A DNA stretch of 64,000 nucleotides. Source: Micromonospora luteifusca (GTDB lineage: Bacteria; Actinomycetota; Actinomycetes; Mycobacteriales; Micromonosporaceae). The stretch spans positions 1,488,001 through 1,552,000 of the forward strand of contig NZ_JAFBBP010000001.1 in NCBI RefSeq assembly GCF_016907275.1. Reading direction: 5' to 3'. Of the stretch, positions 54,045-62,473 are shown piece after piece. The translations under genes and the position numbers were made by a program. Below the pieces are notes generated by a model that worked only from the letters and a program-made list of their open reading frames with translations, had not been told where the DNA came from and ran no database searches. Positions within the stretch are counted from its first letter, which is position 1, and every line of letters begins with the position of its first letter.

Positions 54045-54370
54045 GCCGGCGCTCCGGTCGGCTCGGTGCCGCCCCACGAGGGACGACTGTCGGGGATCGC
54101 GGCACGCAGGTCGGCGAGCACCCGCCGGGCCTGCGCCACCCCTTCGGCCGTCAGACGGTAGTAGCGACGGGCCGGCCGGCCGACCGCGACGGGGTCGATC
54201 GCCTCCCAGTCGGCGGCCAGCCAGCCGGCCCCCTGCAACCGGTGCAGCACCGGATAGAGGGTGCCGCTGGGCAGGCCGGTCAATCGCATCAGGTCCAGCC
54301 CGTAGCGCTGCTCGTCGGGCTCGGCGAGCAGCGCCGCGAGCACCTTCGCGACCGGAATGGTGATCCTCAT
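54038..54370 (-). CDS. PadR family transcriptional regulator (second pair)
   Basis: 110-residue winged-helix protein: VLAALLAEPDEQRYGLDLMRLTGLPSGTLYPVLHRLQGAGWLAADW, then the wing GRPARRYYRLTAEGVAQARRVLADL. It is compact and lacks a long C-terminal helix domain. A TGTA/TACA dyad spaced by nine bases (54379-54395), just before the start, is a candidate autoregulatory site. Confidence 0.9.
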   Translation of the reverse strand: MRITIPVAKVLAALLAEPDEQRYGLDLMRLTGLPSGTLYPVLHRLQGAGWLAADWEAIDPVAVGRPARRYYRLTAEGVAQARRVLADLRAAIPDSRPSWGGTEPTGAPAW

Positions 54371-54378
54371 CCGGCCAC

Positions 54379-54395
54379 TGTATCGGAACTCTACA
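54379..54395. promoter_or_regulatory. Candidate PadR operator (TGTA-n9-TACA)
   Basis: TGTA at 54379-54382 and TACA at 54392-54395, eight to nine bases upstream of the PadR start; PadR-family proteins commonly bind ATGT/ACAT-type dyads. Weak support. Confidence 0.35.
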
Positions 54396-54459
54396 TAGGG
54401 GTGGGGACCTCGCCGATGTCGTAACCTGGCGGACTTTGCTTCTCTTCCTGGAGGTCGTC

Positions 54460-55107
54460 ATGGCCGAGTATCCGCAGGACGTCGTGCAGCGCTTCCACGG
54501 CACCCCCGAGCAGGTGGACGCCGGCCTGGTGGGTGAGCCGCCACGGACCTGGGGATCCGTCGTCATCGAGGACTACGACCCGACCTGGGCGCAGCGCTTC
54601 ACCGCCCTCCGCTCGTCACTCACCGAGACGTTGGGTGGCCTGATCATCGGCGTGGAACACGTCGGGTCGACCGCGGTGCCGGGGCTGGCGGCCAAACCCG
54701 TCATCGACATCGACCTCATCATCGAGGACACCGCCGAGGAGACCACCTATCTCCCGGCCCTGGAACGGCTCGGATACCGGCTCGTCCTGCGGGAGCCATG
54801 GTGGCACGGGCACCGGATGCTCCTCAGCACCACCGAGGACGTCAACCTGCACGTCTGGCCGCGGGCTGCGCCCGAACCCGTCCGGCATCGGCTCTTCCGC
54901 GACTGGCTGCGCTCGCATCCGCAGGACCGGAAGCTGTACGCCGCGACCAAGCGACGCCTCGCGCGGGACACCGCGCACCGCCCTCGCGACTACAGCCTGG
55001 CGAAGAACGACGTCATCGACGAGATCTACGCGCGCATCTTCGCCGCCTCAGCAGCGGCTGATGCCGTCGAGAAGGGGGGCGAGACAAACGACGCCGACGG
55101 TCGATAA
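54460..55107 (+). CDS. GrpB family (UPF0157) nucleotidyltransferase-like protein
   Basis: 215 residues: IEDYDPTWAQRFTALRSSL, GVEHVGSTAVPGLAAKPVIDIDLII (the nucleotidyltransferase-type GS and Asp pair), HGHRMLLSTTEDVNLHVW, then a helical C terminus (FRDWLRSHPQDRKLYAATKRRLA). The family is predicted to transfer nucleotides; no substrate is established. GGAGG five bases before the ATG at 54460 fixes the start. It is divergent from the PadR pair. Confidence 0.9.
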   Translation: MAEYPQDVVQRFHGTPEQVDAGLVGEPPRTWGSVVIEDYDPTWAQRFTALRSSLTETLGGLIIGVEHVGSTAVPGLAAKPVIDIDLIIEDTAEETTYLPALERLGYRLVLREPWWHGHRMLLSTTEDVNLHVWPRAAPEPVRHRLFRDWLRSHPQDRKLYAATKRRLARDTAHRPRDYSLAKNDVIDEIYARIFAASAAADAVEKGGETNDADGR

Positions 55108-55141
55108 TCCTGGTGATAGATGGCGGCGAGGGTGGTCTGCG

Positions 55142-55672
55142 ATGGCGCGACGGCACTGGACGGTCGGGGTTGCGGCGGCGGCTGCGGCTGCGGCGGTGCT
55201 CGCTGGGTGCGACACCGACGGGAGTGCCGAGGTCGACGCCGCGCTGCCCCGCGGGGAGAGCCTCGGTGAGCTGCGTCAGCAGGCGCGCGAAGCCTTGGCC
55301 CGGTACGACCAGGCGGTCACCGACGCAGGTGACGCGGGAACCGTCACGCCGTCACCGCCACCGTGGAACTCCCCGCCGGGCATCGCCATCGAATCAGTGA
55401 CCGGCGCCCGGTCCGCTACACAGTTGACCGTCACCTTCACCGGCACTCGGGGACCCGCCACCGAAAGGTGCGGCGCCGACTACCACGCGGAGTCTGTCGA
55501 GTCGGTCAACGCCGTCGTGGTCATCGTCATCGCGCAGTACCACGACACCATCGAGGTGTGTCCCATGGCGGGCTACTCCCGCACGGCCACCCTCAATCTG
55601 GCCCAACCGCTAGGCGAACGGGTGGTCCTCGACGTACGTCAAGGGCAGTCGGTCCCGCTGACCAGCGGGTGA
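55142..55672 (+). CDS. Hypothetical lipoprotein
   Basis: 176 residues. Signal peptide with lipobox VLAGC at about 19, then ELRQQAREALARYDQAVTDAG (a helix) and a beta-rich body with two further Cys (RCGADYHAESVESVNAVVVI, DTIEVCPMAGY). The ATG at 55142 follows the GrpB gene by 34 bases. The role is unknown; the body is likely outside the membrane. Confidence 0.82.
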   Translation: MARRHWTVGVAAAAAAAAVLAGCDTDGSAEVDAALPRGESLGELRQQAREALARYDQAVTDAGDAGTVTPSPPPWNSPPGIAIESVTGARSATQLTVTFTGTRGPATERCGADYHAESVESVNAVVVIVIAQYHDTIEVCPMAGYSRTATLNLAQPLGERVVLDVRQGQSVPLTSG

Positions 55673-55739
55673 GCGCGCCACGTCAGGGGCAGTCGAAGCG
55701 TTGGTCGAACGGCCTGGTGGGGCAGGTGGTTCGCGGTGC

Positions 55740-56339
55740 TCAGCGCGGCGACTGCTGCATGATCCAGGTGGGCACGGGCTCCGACATGGAGCCGACCACC
55801 TCCCAACCAGCACGGCGGTACAGCTCGACGTTGCCCGGGTTACTGGTCTCCAGGATCGCCGGCAGGCCTTCTTCGGCGACGCGATCCAGCCCGGCCCTCA
55901 TGACGGCCCGGCCCCAGCCGCGTCCGGCGCTGTCGGGGTGGGTGCCCAGGACGCCGAGATACCAGAACGGGTAGGTCGGCAGCGCGGCGTGCACGGTCTC
56001 GTCGTAGGCCTGGACCCGGGCCAGCACGTCGGCGGGGTAGGAAGCTTCCTCCGGCGACCCGTGGCTGGCGGCCGGCGGCTCAGCGGGTTGCCCGGCCGGT
56101 GGCTCCCAGATGGCCACGGACGCGCCGCCGCCGATCGTCCAGATCGATGACCGGTGCACCCGCTTGTCGAAGAGGCGCCCGAAGAAGGTGGCGGCGTACC
56201 GCGGGTAGGTTTCCTCGTCGGGGAACAGGTGCCGCAGGATGGGATCCTTGACGAACGCGGCGACCAGCGAACCTACTACCGCATCGCGGTCCGCTGGGGT
56301 GGCGATGGTGATCTCAGGCGTTGTCACAGCAGTCGACAC
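55740..56339 (-). CDS. GNAT family N-acetyltransferase
   Basis: About 199 residues: ITIATPADRDAVVGSLVAAF at the N terminus, WYLGVLGTHPDSAGRGWGRAVM with the acetyl-CoA-binding loop (RGWGRA), then AILETSNPGNVELYRRAGWEVVG. The start is unsettled among 56360, 56339 and 56327. It is downstream of the redoxin gene on the same strand. Substrate unknown. Confidence 0.85.
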   Translation of the reverse strand: MSTAVTTPEITIATPADRDAVVGSLVAAFVKDPILRHLFPDEETYPRYAATFFGRLFDKRVHRSSIWTIGGGASVAIWEPPAGQPAEPPAASHGSPEEASYPADVLARVQAYDETVHAALPTYPFWYLGVLGTHPDSAGRGWGRAVMRAGLDRVAEEGLPAILETSNPGNVELYRRAGWEVVGSMSEPVPTWIMQQSPR

Positions 56340-56363
56340 TATCCCGACCCCGGTCGCCAAGCC

Positions 56364-57305
56364 CTACCCGAAGGTGAAGGCGTACGCGGCGGCGCCAGGC
56401 TCGCCGAACGTGATTTCCAGGGTCCGCTCGGCGACCGCGCCGTCCTGGCGGACGAGCTGGTAGAGACGGCCGTCCGCCAGCACGCCGTTGCCGTCTTCGT
56501 CGACGTCGACGCCGTGGGACGGGCCGGGAGCTGCCCCGTCGAGAAGCACCCGGAACGGGATCGGCTGTCCTGCCCTGGGAGCGAGCACGAGATGCGCGTC
56601 GCGTGCGTGGAACCGGACGGCGATGCCGCCGCCGGCCCCGTCGAGCACGACGCTCTCCGACCCGATCGTCCACGCGCCCGTCAGGGCCCACTGGTTGAGG
56701 CCCAGGCTCGCCGGCAGCTCGTAATCGCGGCGTTCGTCGAGCGCCGGGCCGTTCGGCGACGCGAAGTGTTCGCCGCGGCTGAGACCGAGGTACGTCTCGG
56801 GCGTACGCAGGTTGCCCCAGTCGGCCTCTGCCTCCGGCCCGAAACCCTCGACGGGTACGAGTTCGCGCTCGATGCCGAGCAACTGCTGGAGAACCTGCTC
56901 GGACTGCTCGTAGCGGCCCTCGCCGAAGTGTTCGTCGCGGATGACCCCGTCGGTGTCGACGGAGTAGAGCGCCGGCCAGTAGTAGTTGTCGAAGGCCCTC
57001 CAGATCGCGTAGTCGTTGTCGACCGCGACCGGATAGTCGATCGATCGCGCCGCCACCGCCCGTCGCACCCAGTCGACCTCGTGCTCGAACGAGAACTCCG
57101 GCGTGTGCACGCCGATGACGACCAGCCCGTCCCCGCGGTAGGCCTGCGACCAGGCACGGACGTACGGCTCCTGGCGCAGCCAGTTGATGCACGTCAACGT
57201 CCAGAAGTTCACGAGCACGACGCGGCCTCGCAGGTCGGCGGGGCCGAGTGGCTCGGAGTTGAGCCACTCGGCCGCCCCGTTCAGCGGGGGCAGGTGCACG
57301 GCCAT
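56364..57305 (-). CDS. Redoxin-domain protein with C-terminal DipZ-like domain
   Basis: 313 residues. The N-terminal AhpC/TSA-like thioredoxin fold has WTLTCINWLRQEPYVRAWSQAYRGDGLVVIGVHTPEF; the usual CxxC is reduced to a single Cys (TCINW). The C-terminal half (from about 190) resembles the module after the thioredoxin domain in M. tuberculosis DipZ (GEHFASPNGPALDERRDYELPA, TGAWTIGSESVVLDGAGGG). No signal peptide is visible. Its start abuts the stop of the epoxide hydrolase gene (57305/57306), so the two are an operon. It probably works on thiols or peroxides. Confidence 0.8.
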   Translation of the reverse strand: MAVHLPPLNGAAEWLNSEPLGPADLRGRVVLVNFWTLTCINWLRQEPYVRAWSQAYRGDGLVVIGVHTPEFSFEHEVDWVRRAVAARSIDYPVAVDNDYAIWRAFDNYYWPALYSVDTDGVIRDEHFGEGRYEQSEQVLQQLLGIERELVPVEGFGPEAEADWGNLRTPETYLGLSRGEHFASPNGPALDERRDYELPASLGLNQWALTGAWTIGSESVVLDGAGGGIAVRFHARDAHLVLAPRAGQPIPFRVLLDGAAPGPSHGVDVDEDGNGVLADGRLYQLVRQDGAVAERTLEITFGEPGAAAYAFTFG

Positions 57306-58529
57306 CTAGCGAAGCGACCGGAAGGCGGCGCGAAGCTCCTCGGAGAAGATCTTCGGCTGCTCCCAGGCCGCGAAGTGCCCGCCCTTGTCGAGCTTGTTGT
57401 AGTAGATGAGGTTCGAGTACGCCTGCTCGGCCCAACTCTGCGGCGCCTCGTAGAGCTCGTCGGGAAACACGCTCACGGCCACCGGGATGGTGATGCCCTT
57501 GGCCGCGAAGAAGGAGAGCGCGTTCTCGGCGTAGAGGCGAGCCGAGGAAACCCCCGTGTTCGTCAACCAGTAGAGCGTGATGTTGTCGAGGACATCCTCT
57601 GGTGTGATGCCTCTGGGCTGTCCGGCAATGGACTCGGAGAGCATTTTCAGGCTGGCCGCGTCATGGTCGAGCATGTAGGTCGCCAAGGCGATGGGCGAAT
57701 CGGCCAACCCGGTCAACGTCTGCGCGCGCCCCATCTCGAGGGCGTAGCTGGAGTGCTTCCAGAAGAAGTCCGCCTGCTCACAGGCGCGCTTCTCGTCGTT
57801 CGAGAGATTACCTGGGAGCGAATCCAGCGGGTTGTTGGCTCCGGTGATACCGGACTGGAGCAACGCATCGATCTCCGGCGGATACACGCCGGGCATGTTG
57901 ACGTGGATGCCGAGCAGTTCCGGAGGCGCCTGCACCGCCATCATCTCCGAGATGAGCGCCCCCCAGTCGCCGCCCTGCGCCACGAACCGCGTGTAGCCGA
58001 GGCGCTTCATCAGCTCCGTCCACGCAGTGGCGATGTGTTCCGGATCCCAGCCGGGCTTGCTCGGCTTGCCCGAGAAGCCGTAGCCGGGCATCGAGGGGAT
58101 CACCAGGTGGAAGGCGTCCGATGCGCTGCCGCCGTGTGCCGTGGGGTTGGTGAGCGGGTCGATAATCTTCATCTGCTCGATCACGGAGCCGGGCCACCCG
58201 TGGGTGATGATGAGCGGCAACGCGTCATCGTGCTTCGAGCGAATGTGGAGGAAGTGGATGTCGAGGCCGTCGATCTGGGTCATGAACTGCGGCAGGGCGT
58301 TCAGCCTCGCCTCGACCTTGCGCCAGTCGTATTCCTTCTCCCAATAGCGGGCGAGCGTCTGCATGGTCGCGAGTTGCACACCCTGCGACTGGTCGGGCAC
58401 CGTTTCCTTTTCCGGCCAGCGAGTGGCCGCGATGCGCCTCTTCAGGTCATCAAGGTCGGCCTGGGGAATGTCGACCGTGAACGGCCGAATCTCCGTGGTG
58501 CCCGGACGAGTCTTCGTTGTGACAGCCAT
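57306..58529 (-). CDS. Epoxide hydrolase (alpha/beta-hydrolase, EHN domain)
   Basis: 407 residues. The N-terminal EHN domain (RPFTVDIPQADLDDLKRRIA, RYWEKEYDWRKVEARLNALPQF) precedes an alpha/beta-hydrolase core: HGWPGSVIEQM with the oxyanion part, the nucleophile in AQGGDWGALISEMM (Asp188), and a late His in DKGGHFAAWEQPK. Epoxides are opened to diols through an ester at Asp. Codon use is less GC-rich than in flanking genes, which suggests acquisition. It runs directly into the redoxin gene. Confidence 0.92.
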   Translation of the reverse strand: MAVTTKTRPGTTEIRPFTVDIPQADLDDLKRRIAATRWPEKETVPDQSQGVQLATMQTLARYWEKEYDWRKVEARLNALPQFMTQIDGLDIHFLHIRSKHDDALPLIITHGWPGSVIEQMKIIDPLTNPTAHGGSASDAFHLVIPSMPGYGFSGKPSKPGWDPEHIATAWTELMKRLGYTRFVAQGGDWGALISEMMAVQAPPELLGIHVNMPGVYPPEIDALLQSGITGANNPLDSLPGNLSNDEKRACEQADFFWKHSSYALEMGRAQTLTGLADSPIALATYMLDHDAASLKMLSESIAGQPRGITPEDVLDNITLYWLTNTGVSSARLYAENALSFFAAKGITIPVAVSVFPDELYEAPQSWAEQAYSNLIYYNKLDKGGHFAAWEQPKIFSEELRAAFRSLR

Positions 58530-58686
58530 GCGTGTTCCTCTCCGTCTAGGTTTGCGCCTCGCGAGGAGAAATCATGGGGTGAAGGCACTGCCCGGACTTA
58601 TGTGCCGATTCGAGATGGGCACGCCGCCGCCATATCTCGGAGCCTAGAACGCCGCACCCGGGGCCCGTGGCGATACGAGTAGTCCC

Positions 58687-59550
58687 TCACTGGTCATGTC
58701 CGGGGGCCGCGACGGCGTGCTCGGCCGCTCGACTGACCTGCTCCCAAGCCGCCCAGGTGTCCATCCGCCGACGGGAGACGTCGAACGCCAGGTCGTACAC
58801 CATGCTCCCGAGCAGGAGCCGCAGCGGCGGGTCGTCGCTGTCGACCAGTCGCAGCAGCGCCTCGGCGGCCAGCCGGGGCTGGCTGTCGATCGAGCCGTCC
58901 GCCCACTGTCGCTCCAGCTCGGCGCGGAGCGGCGCATAGGCCTCCAACGGAGTGGTGGCGCTCAGACTGCTGTAGAGGTCGGTCCAGTAGCCGCCCGGCT
59001 GCACGATGCTGAGCTTGACGCCGAAGGCTGCCGCCTCCATCGCCAGGGCTTCACTCATGCCTTCCAGTGCGAACTTGCTTGCGCTGTACATGCCGGTGCT
59101 CGGAAAGCCACCGAGCGCGGCGATGCTGGAGACCTGCACGATGTGACCGGACCGTTGGGCGCGCAGGTGCGGCAGCACGGCCTGACTGACCCAGAGCGCG
59201 CCGAAGAGGTTGACCTCGAACTGGGCTCGCGCCTCAGCCTCGGTGAACTCTTCGATCATGCCCATGGACAGGGTGCCGGCGTTGTTGACGACGATGTCGA
59301 GCCGTCCGAAGTGCTCGACGGCGGTGGCCACGGCGGCGGCGACCGCCGTCCGGTCGGTCACGTCGAGGGTCAGGGCCAGCAACCGGTCCGCGTGCCGCTC
59401 GTCGAAGTCGTCCCGGGCGATGGTCCGGGCGGCGGCGACCACCCGGTCACCGCGTTCCAGAGCGGCGTCGGCGAAGGCGCGGCCGAGGCCGCGGCTGGCG
59501 CCGGTGATGAACCAGGTCCGCGGGGCGGCGGCGTGGGATGAGGTGCGCAT
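58687..59550 (-). CDS. Short-chain dehydrogenase controlled by TetR
   Basis: 287 residues: cofactor motif WFITGASRGLGRAFA, NNAG in VVNNAGTLSMGM, catalytic Ser/Tyr/Lys in VSSIAALGGFPSTGMYSASKFAL. It belongs to the oxidoreductase-type classical SDRs. The ATG at 59550 has GGAG about nine bases upstream. It is divergent from a TetR gene with two identical palindromes between them. Confidence 0.92.
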   Translation of the reverse strand: MRTSSHAAAPRTWFITGASRGLGRAFADAALERGDRVVAAARTIARDDFDERHADRLLALTLDVTDRTAVAAAVATAVEHFGRLDIVVNNAGTLSMGMIEEFTEAEARAQFEVNLFGALWVSQAVLPHLRAQRSGHIVQVSSIAALGGFPSTGMYSASKFALEGMSEALAMEAAAFGVKLSIVQPGGYWTDLYSSLSATTPLEAYAPLRAELERQWADGSIDSQPRLAAEALLRLVDSDDPPLRLLLGSMVYDLAFDVSRRRMDTWAAWEQVSRAAEHAVAAPGHDQ

Positions 59551-59578
59551 GTCGGTGTCTCCACTCCCCTTGATGCGA

Positions 59579-59599
59579 GACGAGACGGTCCGTCTCGTC
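59579..59599. promoter_or_regulatory. TetR operator, site A
   Basis: 21-bp dyad: GACGAGACGG, T, CCGTCTCGTC. Located 29 bases before the SDR start. Confidence 0.8.
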
Positions 59600-59637
59600 A
59601 CTGGGACGAGACTAGGTCAACCCATCGCCACCGTCAA

Positions 59638-59658
59638 GACGAGACGGTCCGTCTCGTC
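59638..59658. promoter_or_regulatory. TetR operator, site B
   Basis: Base-for-base identical to site A, 59 bases downstream of it; ends 19 bases before the TetR start. A further GGGACGAGAC half-site lies at 59602-59611. Confidence 0.8.
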
Positions 59659-59677
59659 ACTGGTAAGGTGATCCCCC

Positions 59678-60268
59678 ATGACGCCCAACACGGCCCGCCG
59701 GAACGAGACGTCGCGGCGCGCCATCCTGACCGCGGCCTTCGACCTGCTCCAGGAGGTCGGCTACGCAAAGGTCAGCATCGAGGGCATCGCCGCGCGTGCC
59801 GGCGTCGGCAAACAGACCATCTACCGCTGGTGGCCGTCGAAGGGCGCGGTCATCTTCGACGCCTTCCTCATGCTCAGCGAGGGCACCGAGGGTGAGCCGC
59901 CGATGTTGCCGGACACCGGTGACCTGGCGGCAGACCTGACCCTGGTGCTTCGCGCCACGGTCGCGGAGATGAACGATCCCCGGTACGAGCAACCGATGCG
60001 CGCGCTGGCCACCGAGATCGCGCTCGACCCCGAGTTGGCAGCGGCCTACGCCGAACGGTTGGACGGGCCGCTGAAGGAGGCCAAACGCCAGCGCCTGCGC
60101 AGCGCCCAGCGGGCGGGGCAACTCGCCGAGGGCGTCGACCTCGACGTGGCGGTGGACATGATCTGGGGGCCGGTGCTCAACCGATGGCTGCAACGCAGTG
60201 GGCCGCTCACCGCCGAGTACGCCGACCTCGTCGTCGCCACCGCCCTCAACGGGCTGCGCCCCCGGTAG
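59678..60268 (+). CDS. TetR/AcrR family transcriptional regulator
   Basis: 196 residues: N-terminal helix-turn-helix (ILTAAFDLLQEVGYAKVSIEGIAARAGVGKQTIYRWWPSKGAV) followed by a ligand-binding helical domain (LDVAVDMIWGPVLNRWLQRSGPL). AAGGTG precedes the ATG at 59678. Presumed repressor of itself and of the SDR gene at 58687 through the twin 21-bp operators. Confidence 0.93.
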   Translation: MTPNTARRNETSRRAILTAAFDLLQEVGYAKVSIEGIAARAGVGKQTIYRWWPSKGAVIFDAFLMLSEGTEGEPPMLPDTGDLAADLTLVLRATVAEMNDPRYEQPMRALATEIALDPELAAAYAERLDGPLKEAKRQRLRSAQRAGQLAEGVDLDVAVDMIWGPVLNRWLQRSGPLTAEYADLVVATALNGLRPR

Positions 60269-60286
60269 TGCCCGCCACCCTCCTCC

Positions 60287-60835
60287 TCACCGGCTGGCCG
60301 GCTCGTTGAGCATGCTCAGGGCCGTGGCGAGCGGACCATCCAGGGTTGCGCGATCCAGGTCGGCACCAACTTCGTCGCCGACCACGGCGAGCGCCGCGAC
60401 GATCCTGGACTGCTCCGGCAGGAGGGCCGCGACCCGCGGCCGTAGCGGCCCGTCGACGTAGACGGCCCCGCCAGGCTCGAACATCTCGATGTTCCGCCCG
60501 TCGACCACATCCCGCACGATGACCATCCCGTCACCGCTCTTGGTGACCTGCACCAGTCGCGTACCCTGCGCCAGGCGCGTGATCGCCGGCGCCCGGTTCG
60601 CGATCGGTGCCCGGTCCTCGAAGCAGAAAACCCATCGGCCGTACGCCCCGAGGCGGAGCAACGCCCCGGGCCTGCTGATCGGATGAGCCTGCTCGGCCTC
60701 GATGAGCGTCAGCACAGTCAGGCAGTCAGCGCCGAGCGCTGCCGCGACCGTGGCCGGATCACGATCCTGGACGAAGGTGAAGCAGAAGCCCGGAAAGCGC
60801 TCCTGCCCCGCCCAGGTCCACTGTTCGACGTCCAC
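60287..60835 (-). CDS. DUF6461 domain protein
   Basis: 182 residues with the DUF6461 pattern: FCFTFVQDRDPATVAAALGAD near the N terminus, GRWVFCFEDRAPIA, TRLVQVTKSGDGMVIVRDVVDGRNIEMFEPG and a helical C terminus. It is cytoplasmic; the family is common in actinobacteria, often in multi-gene neighbourhoods of unknown role. It converges with the TetR gene (18 bases apart). The 212 bases up to the next gene (60836-61047) show no feature I can support. Confidence 0.8.
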   Translation of the reverse strand: MDVEQWTWAGQERFPGFCFTFVQDRDPATVAAALGADCLTVLTLIEAEQAHPISRPGALLRLGAYGRWVFCFEDRAPIANRAPAITRLAQGTRLVQVTKSGDGMVIVRDVVDGRNIEMFEPGGAVYVDGPLRPRVAALLPEQSRIVAALAVVGDEVGADLDRATLDGPLATALSMLNEPASR

Positions 60836-61047
60836 TGTGCAACAACTCCTCAGGACATGGTCAGGCGGCCGGGTGGGTGACCGCCGAGACGCCTCAACCT
60901 CTGGCCGCTACCCGCGGTCACCCTTCCCGGGCCAGACGGCCACCGCCCGCCAGAAGAGCGCACGGAACCAGACAACCCAGCAGACCGCAGAGCGACATGG
61001 CAACTGCCCAGAACAATCCCTCCACCACAAGGCTGGATGGTAGGTGA

Positions 61048-61242
61048 CTACTCGTCGTCTCCTTCGTCGTCCCGCATCAGGCGGTCGAGATCCTCTGGGC
61101 GCAACCGCTTGACCTGGGTTTCCAGCTTGCGGCTGTACTGGCGATCGTTGGGATCCATCCCGTTACGGGACTGAGAGCTGCGGCCGTACTGCTTGAGGAA
61201 ACCGCCAAGCTCTCGACGTATTCGTTCCTGCCGGCCCGACAT
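61048..61242 (-). CDS. Small charged hypothetical protein downstream of HNH nuclease
   Basis: 64 residues, very charged: GRQERIRRELGGFLKQYGRSSQSRNGMDPNDRQYSRKLE, then KRLRPEDLDRLMRDDEGDDE with an acidic end. The start ATG at 61242 lies ten bases after the HNH nuclease stop, so it is co-transcribed. No recognised domain. Base composition is lower in GC than in surrounding genes. Confidence 0.7.
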   Translation of the reverse strand: MSGRQERIRRELGGFLKQYGRSSQSRNGMDPNDRQYSRKLETQVKRLRPEDLDRLMRDDEGDDE

Positions 61243-61252
61243 GAATCGCACT

Positions 61253-61921
61253 CTAGACTGGGTGGGATCCCCGCAGATCATCGATGGTTACCGGGAAATG
61301 TCGTCCCTCGCGCTCGGCCGTACGCCTAGCCCACTCCAGAAGCTTCTCCAGCCGCTTGACAGCCTGCGGATTGCCGCGCTTCGCGGCTTCGATCATGCGC
61401 ATCTGCTCGACCCACCGGGTGTACACGTCCCGCATGATCTTCGTCTTGTGGGGCACGTCGAGGTTCGCCTCAGAGTTGAAGATGGCGTCGGTGTGCATCT
61501 GCCACCAGCTATCGACGGGAACACCGTCATTTACGTAGGCAATCGCCTCTGCCCTGCTGTCGCAGGGATCCATGATGTCGTGGCACTGTCGACACAGCGG
61601 AACGAGGTTCTCCGACCCGTTGGATCCGCCAAGGGCCAGGTCCTGCAAATGCGCTCGATCAAGCCAGCCACGGGCCGAGTTCCAGATTTGGGCAAGCGTC
61701 GCCTGAGTGTCGTCCACCGGAGCCAGCCAACCGCACCTGAAGCAGAACGGCTCACCCCAGCCGATATAGGCCGCTTTCAGGTTCGGGAAGACCTCGTCGT
61801 ACCTGCCTCTCCAGTACTGCACGATGCCGTAGAGCGTTGGCATGTCGCGACGGCTACCGCCCATCAGCTCCGCCCTCTCCTCCCCGAGGAACCGAACAGC
61901 AGTCCGTACCGTAGAGCCCAC
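61253..61921 (-). CDS. HNH endonuclease
   Basis: 222 residues with zinc and catalytic positions: CFRCGW (about 60-65), then LDRAHLQDLALGGSNGSENLVPLCRQCHDIMD with the His-Asn-His core and the second Cys pair. The C terminus is helical (WVEQMRMIEAAKRGNPQAVKRLEKLLEWARR). The start is the GTG at 61921 or the ATG at 61863. HNH nucleases serve restriction, toxin and homing functions; no partner methylase or specificity subunit is present here. It is in a lower-GC patch with the small gene downstream. Confidence 0.85.
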   Translation of the reverse strand: MGSTVRTAVRFLGEERAELMGGSRRDMPTLYGIVQYWRGRYDEVFPNLKAAYIGWGEPFCFRCGWLAPVDDTQATLAQIWNSARGWLDRAHLQDLALGGSNGSENLVPLCRQCHDIMDPCDSRAEAIAYVNDGVPVDSWWQMHTDAIFNSEANLDVPHKTKIMRDVYTRWVEQMRMIEAAKRGNPQAVKRLEKLLEWARRTAEREGRHFPVTIDDLRGSHPV

Positions 61922-62025
61922 CCCTGACAGACCGCTCTCCCGAGAGTTCCTCCGGGGCTAAGCGGTCACCTGTCACGCAGACACCGACCGATCGTGCGAT
62001 CCCTGGCCGTGGGTCACACTGAGGC

Positions 62026-62463
62026 GTGCGGAGATCTCTGGGCGCCGGCTGGTGGATCGAGCTGTCGCCTGCCTGGGTGCGGGAGGGCGTCACGGACGGC
62101 GTCACCACGTGGCGCGCACCCGGTCGCACGTTGCGGGTGGTGTCCGGAAGCCCGTGGCGTTGCGCCGATGGAGCCGACATCATCGCCTCGCTCGATGCCG
62201 ACCTGCCGCCAAACCCGACGGCCAAGATTGGTGAGAGCGGCCGAGACGGGATCGGTCACCGTGCCGCGTGGCTCTACCGCCATGACGGCGATGTCAGGTT
62301 CAGCCTCTACGGCTACACCTTCGTCGACACGACATACCTGGAAACGGTCTTTAGCAGCGCCGACACGGCGGACCTCGGTTGGGCCCTCGACGCGTGGCGC
62401 TCGGTGACGGTCCGCCGTCAGCGATCAGGCCAGGTGGCCGCCGGGTCGCGAGCGCCGCGCTGA
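62026..62463 (+). CDS. Hypothetical protein
   Basis: 145 residues: WWIELSPAWVREGVTDGVTTWRAPGRTLRVVSG, RDGIGHRAAWLYRHDGDVRFSLYGYTFVDTTYLETVF and a closing DLGWALDAWRSVTV. It looks like a small alpha+beta cytoplasmic protein; the layout recalls immunity-type or phosphoribosyl-unrelated small proteins, but no family is recognised. The GTG start at 62026 lies 104 bases from the HNH gene on the opposite strand. Confidence 0.65.
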   Translation: MRRSLGAGWWIELSPAWVREGVTDGVTTWRAPGRTLRVVSGSPWRCADGADIIASLDADLPPNPTAKIGESGRDGIGHRAAWLYRHDGDVRFSLYGYTFVDTTYLETVFSSADTADLGWALDAWRSVTVRRQRSGQVAAGSRAPR

Positions 62464-62473
62464 CGATCAGGCC

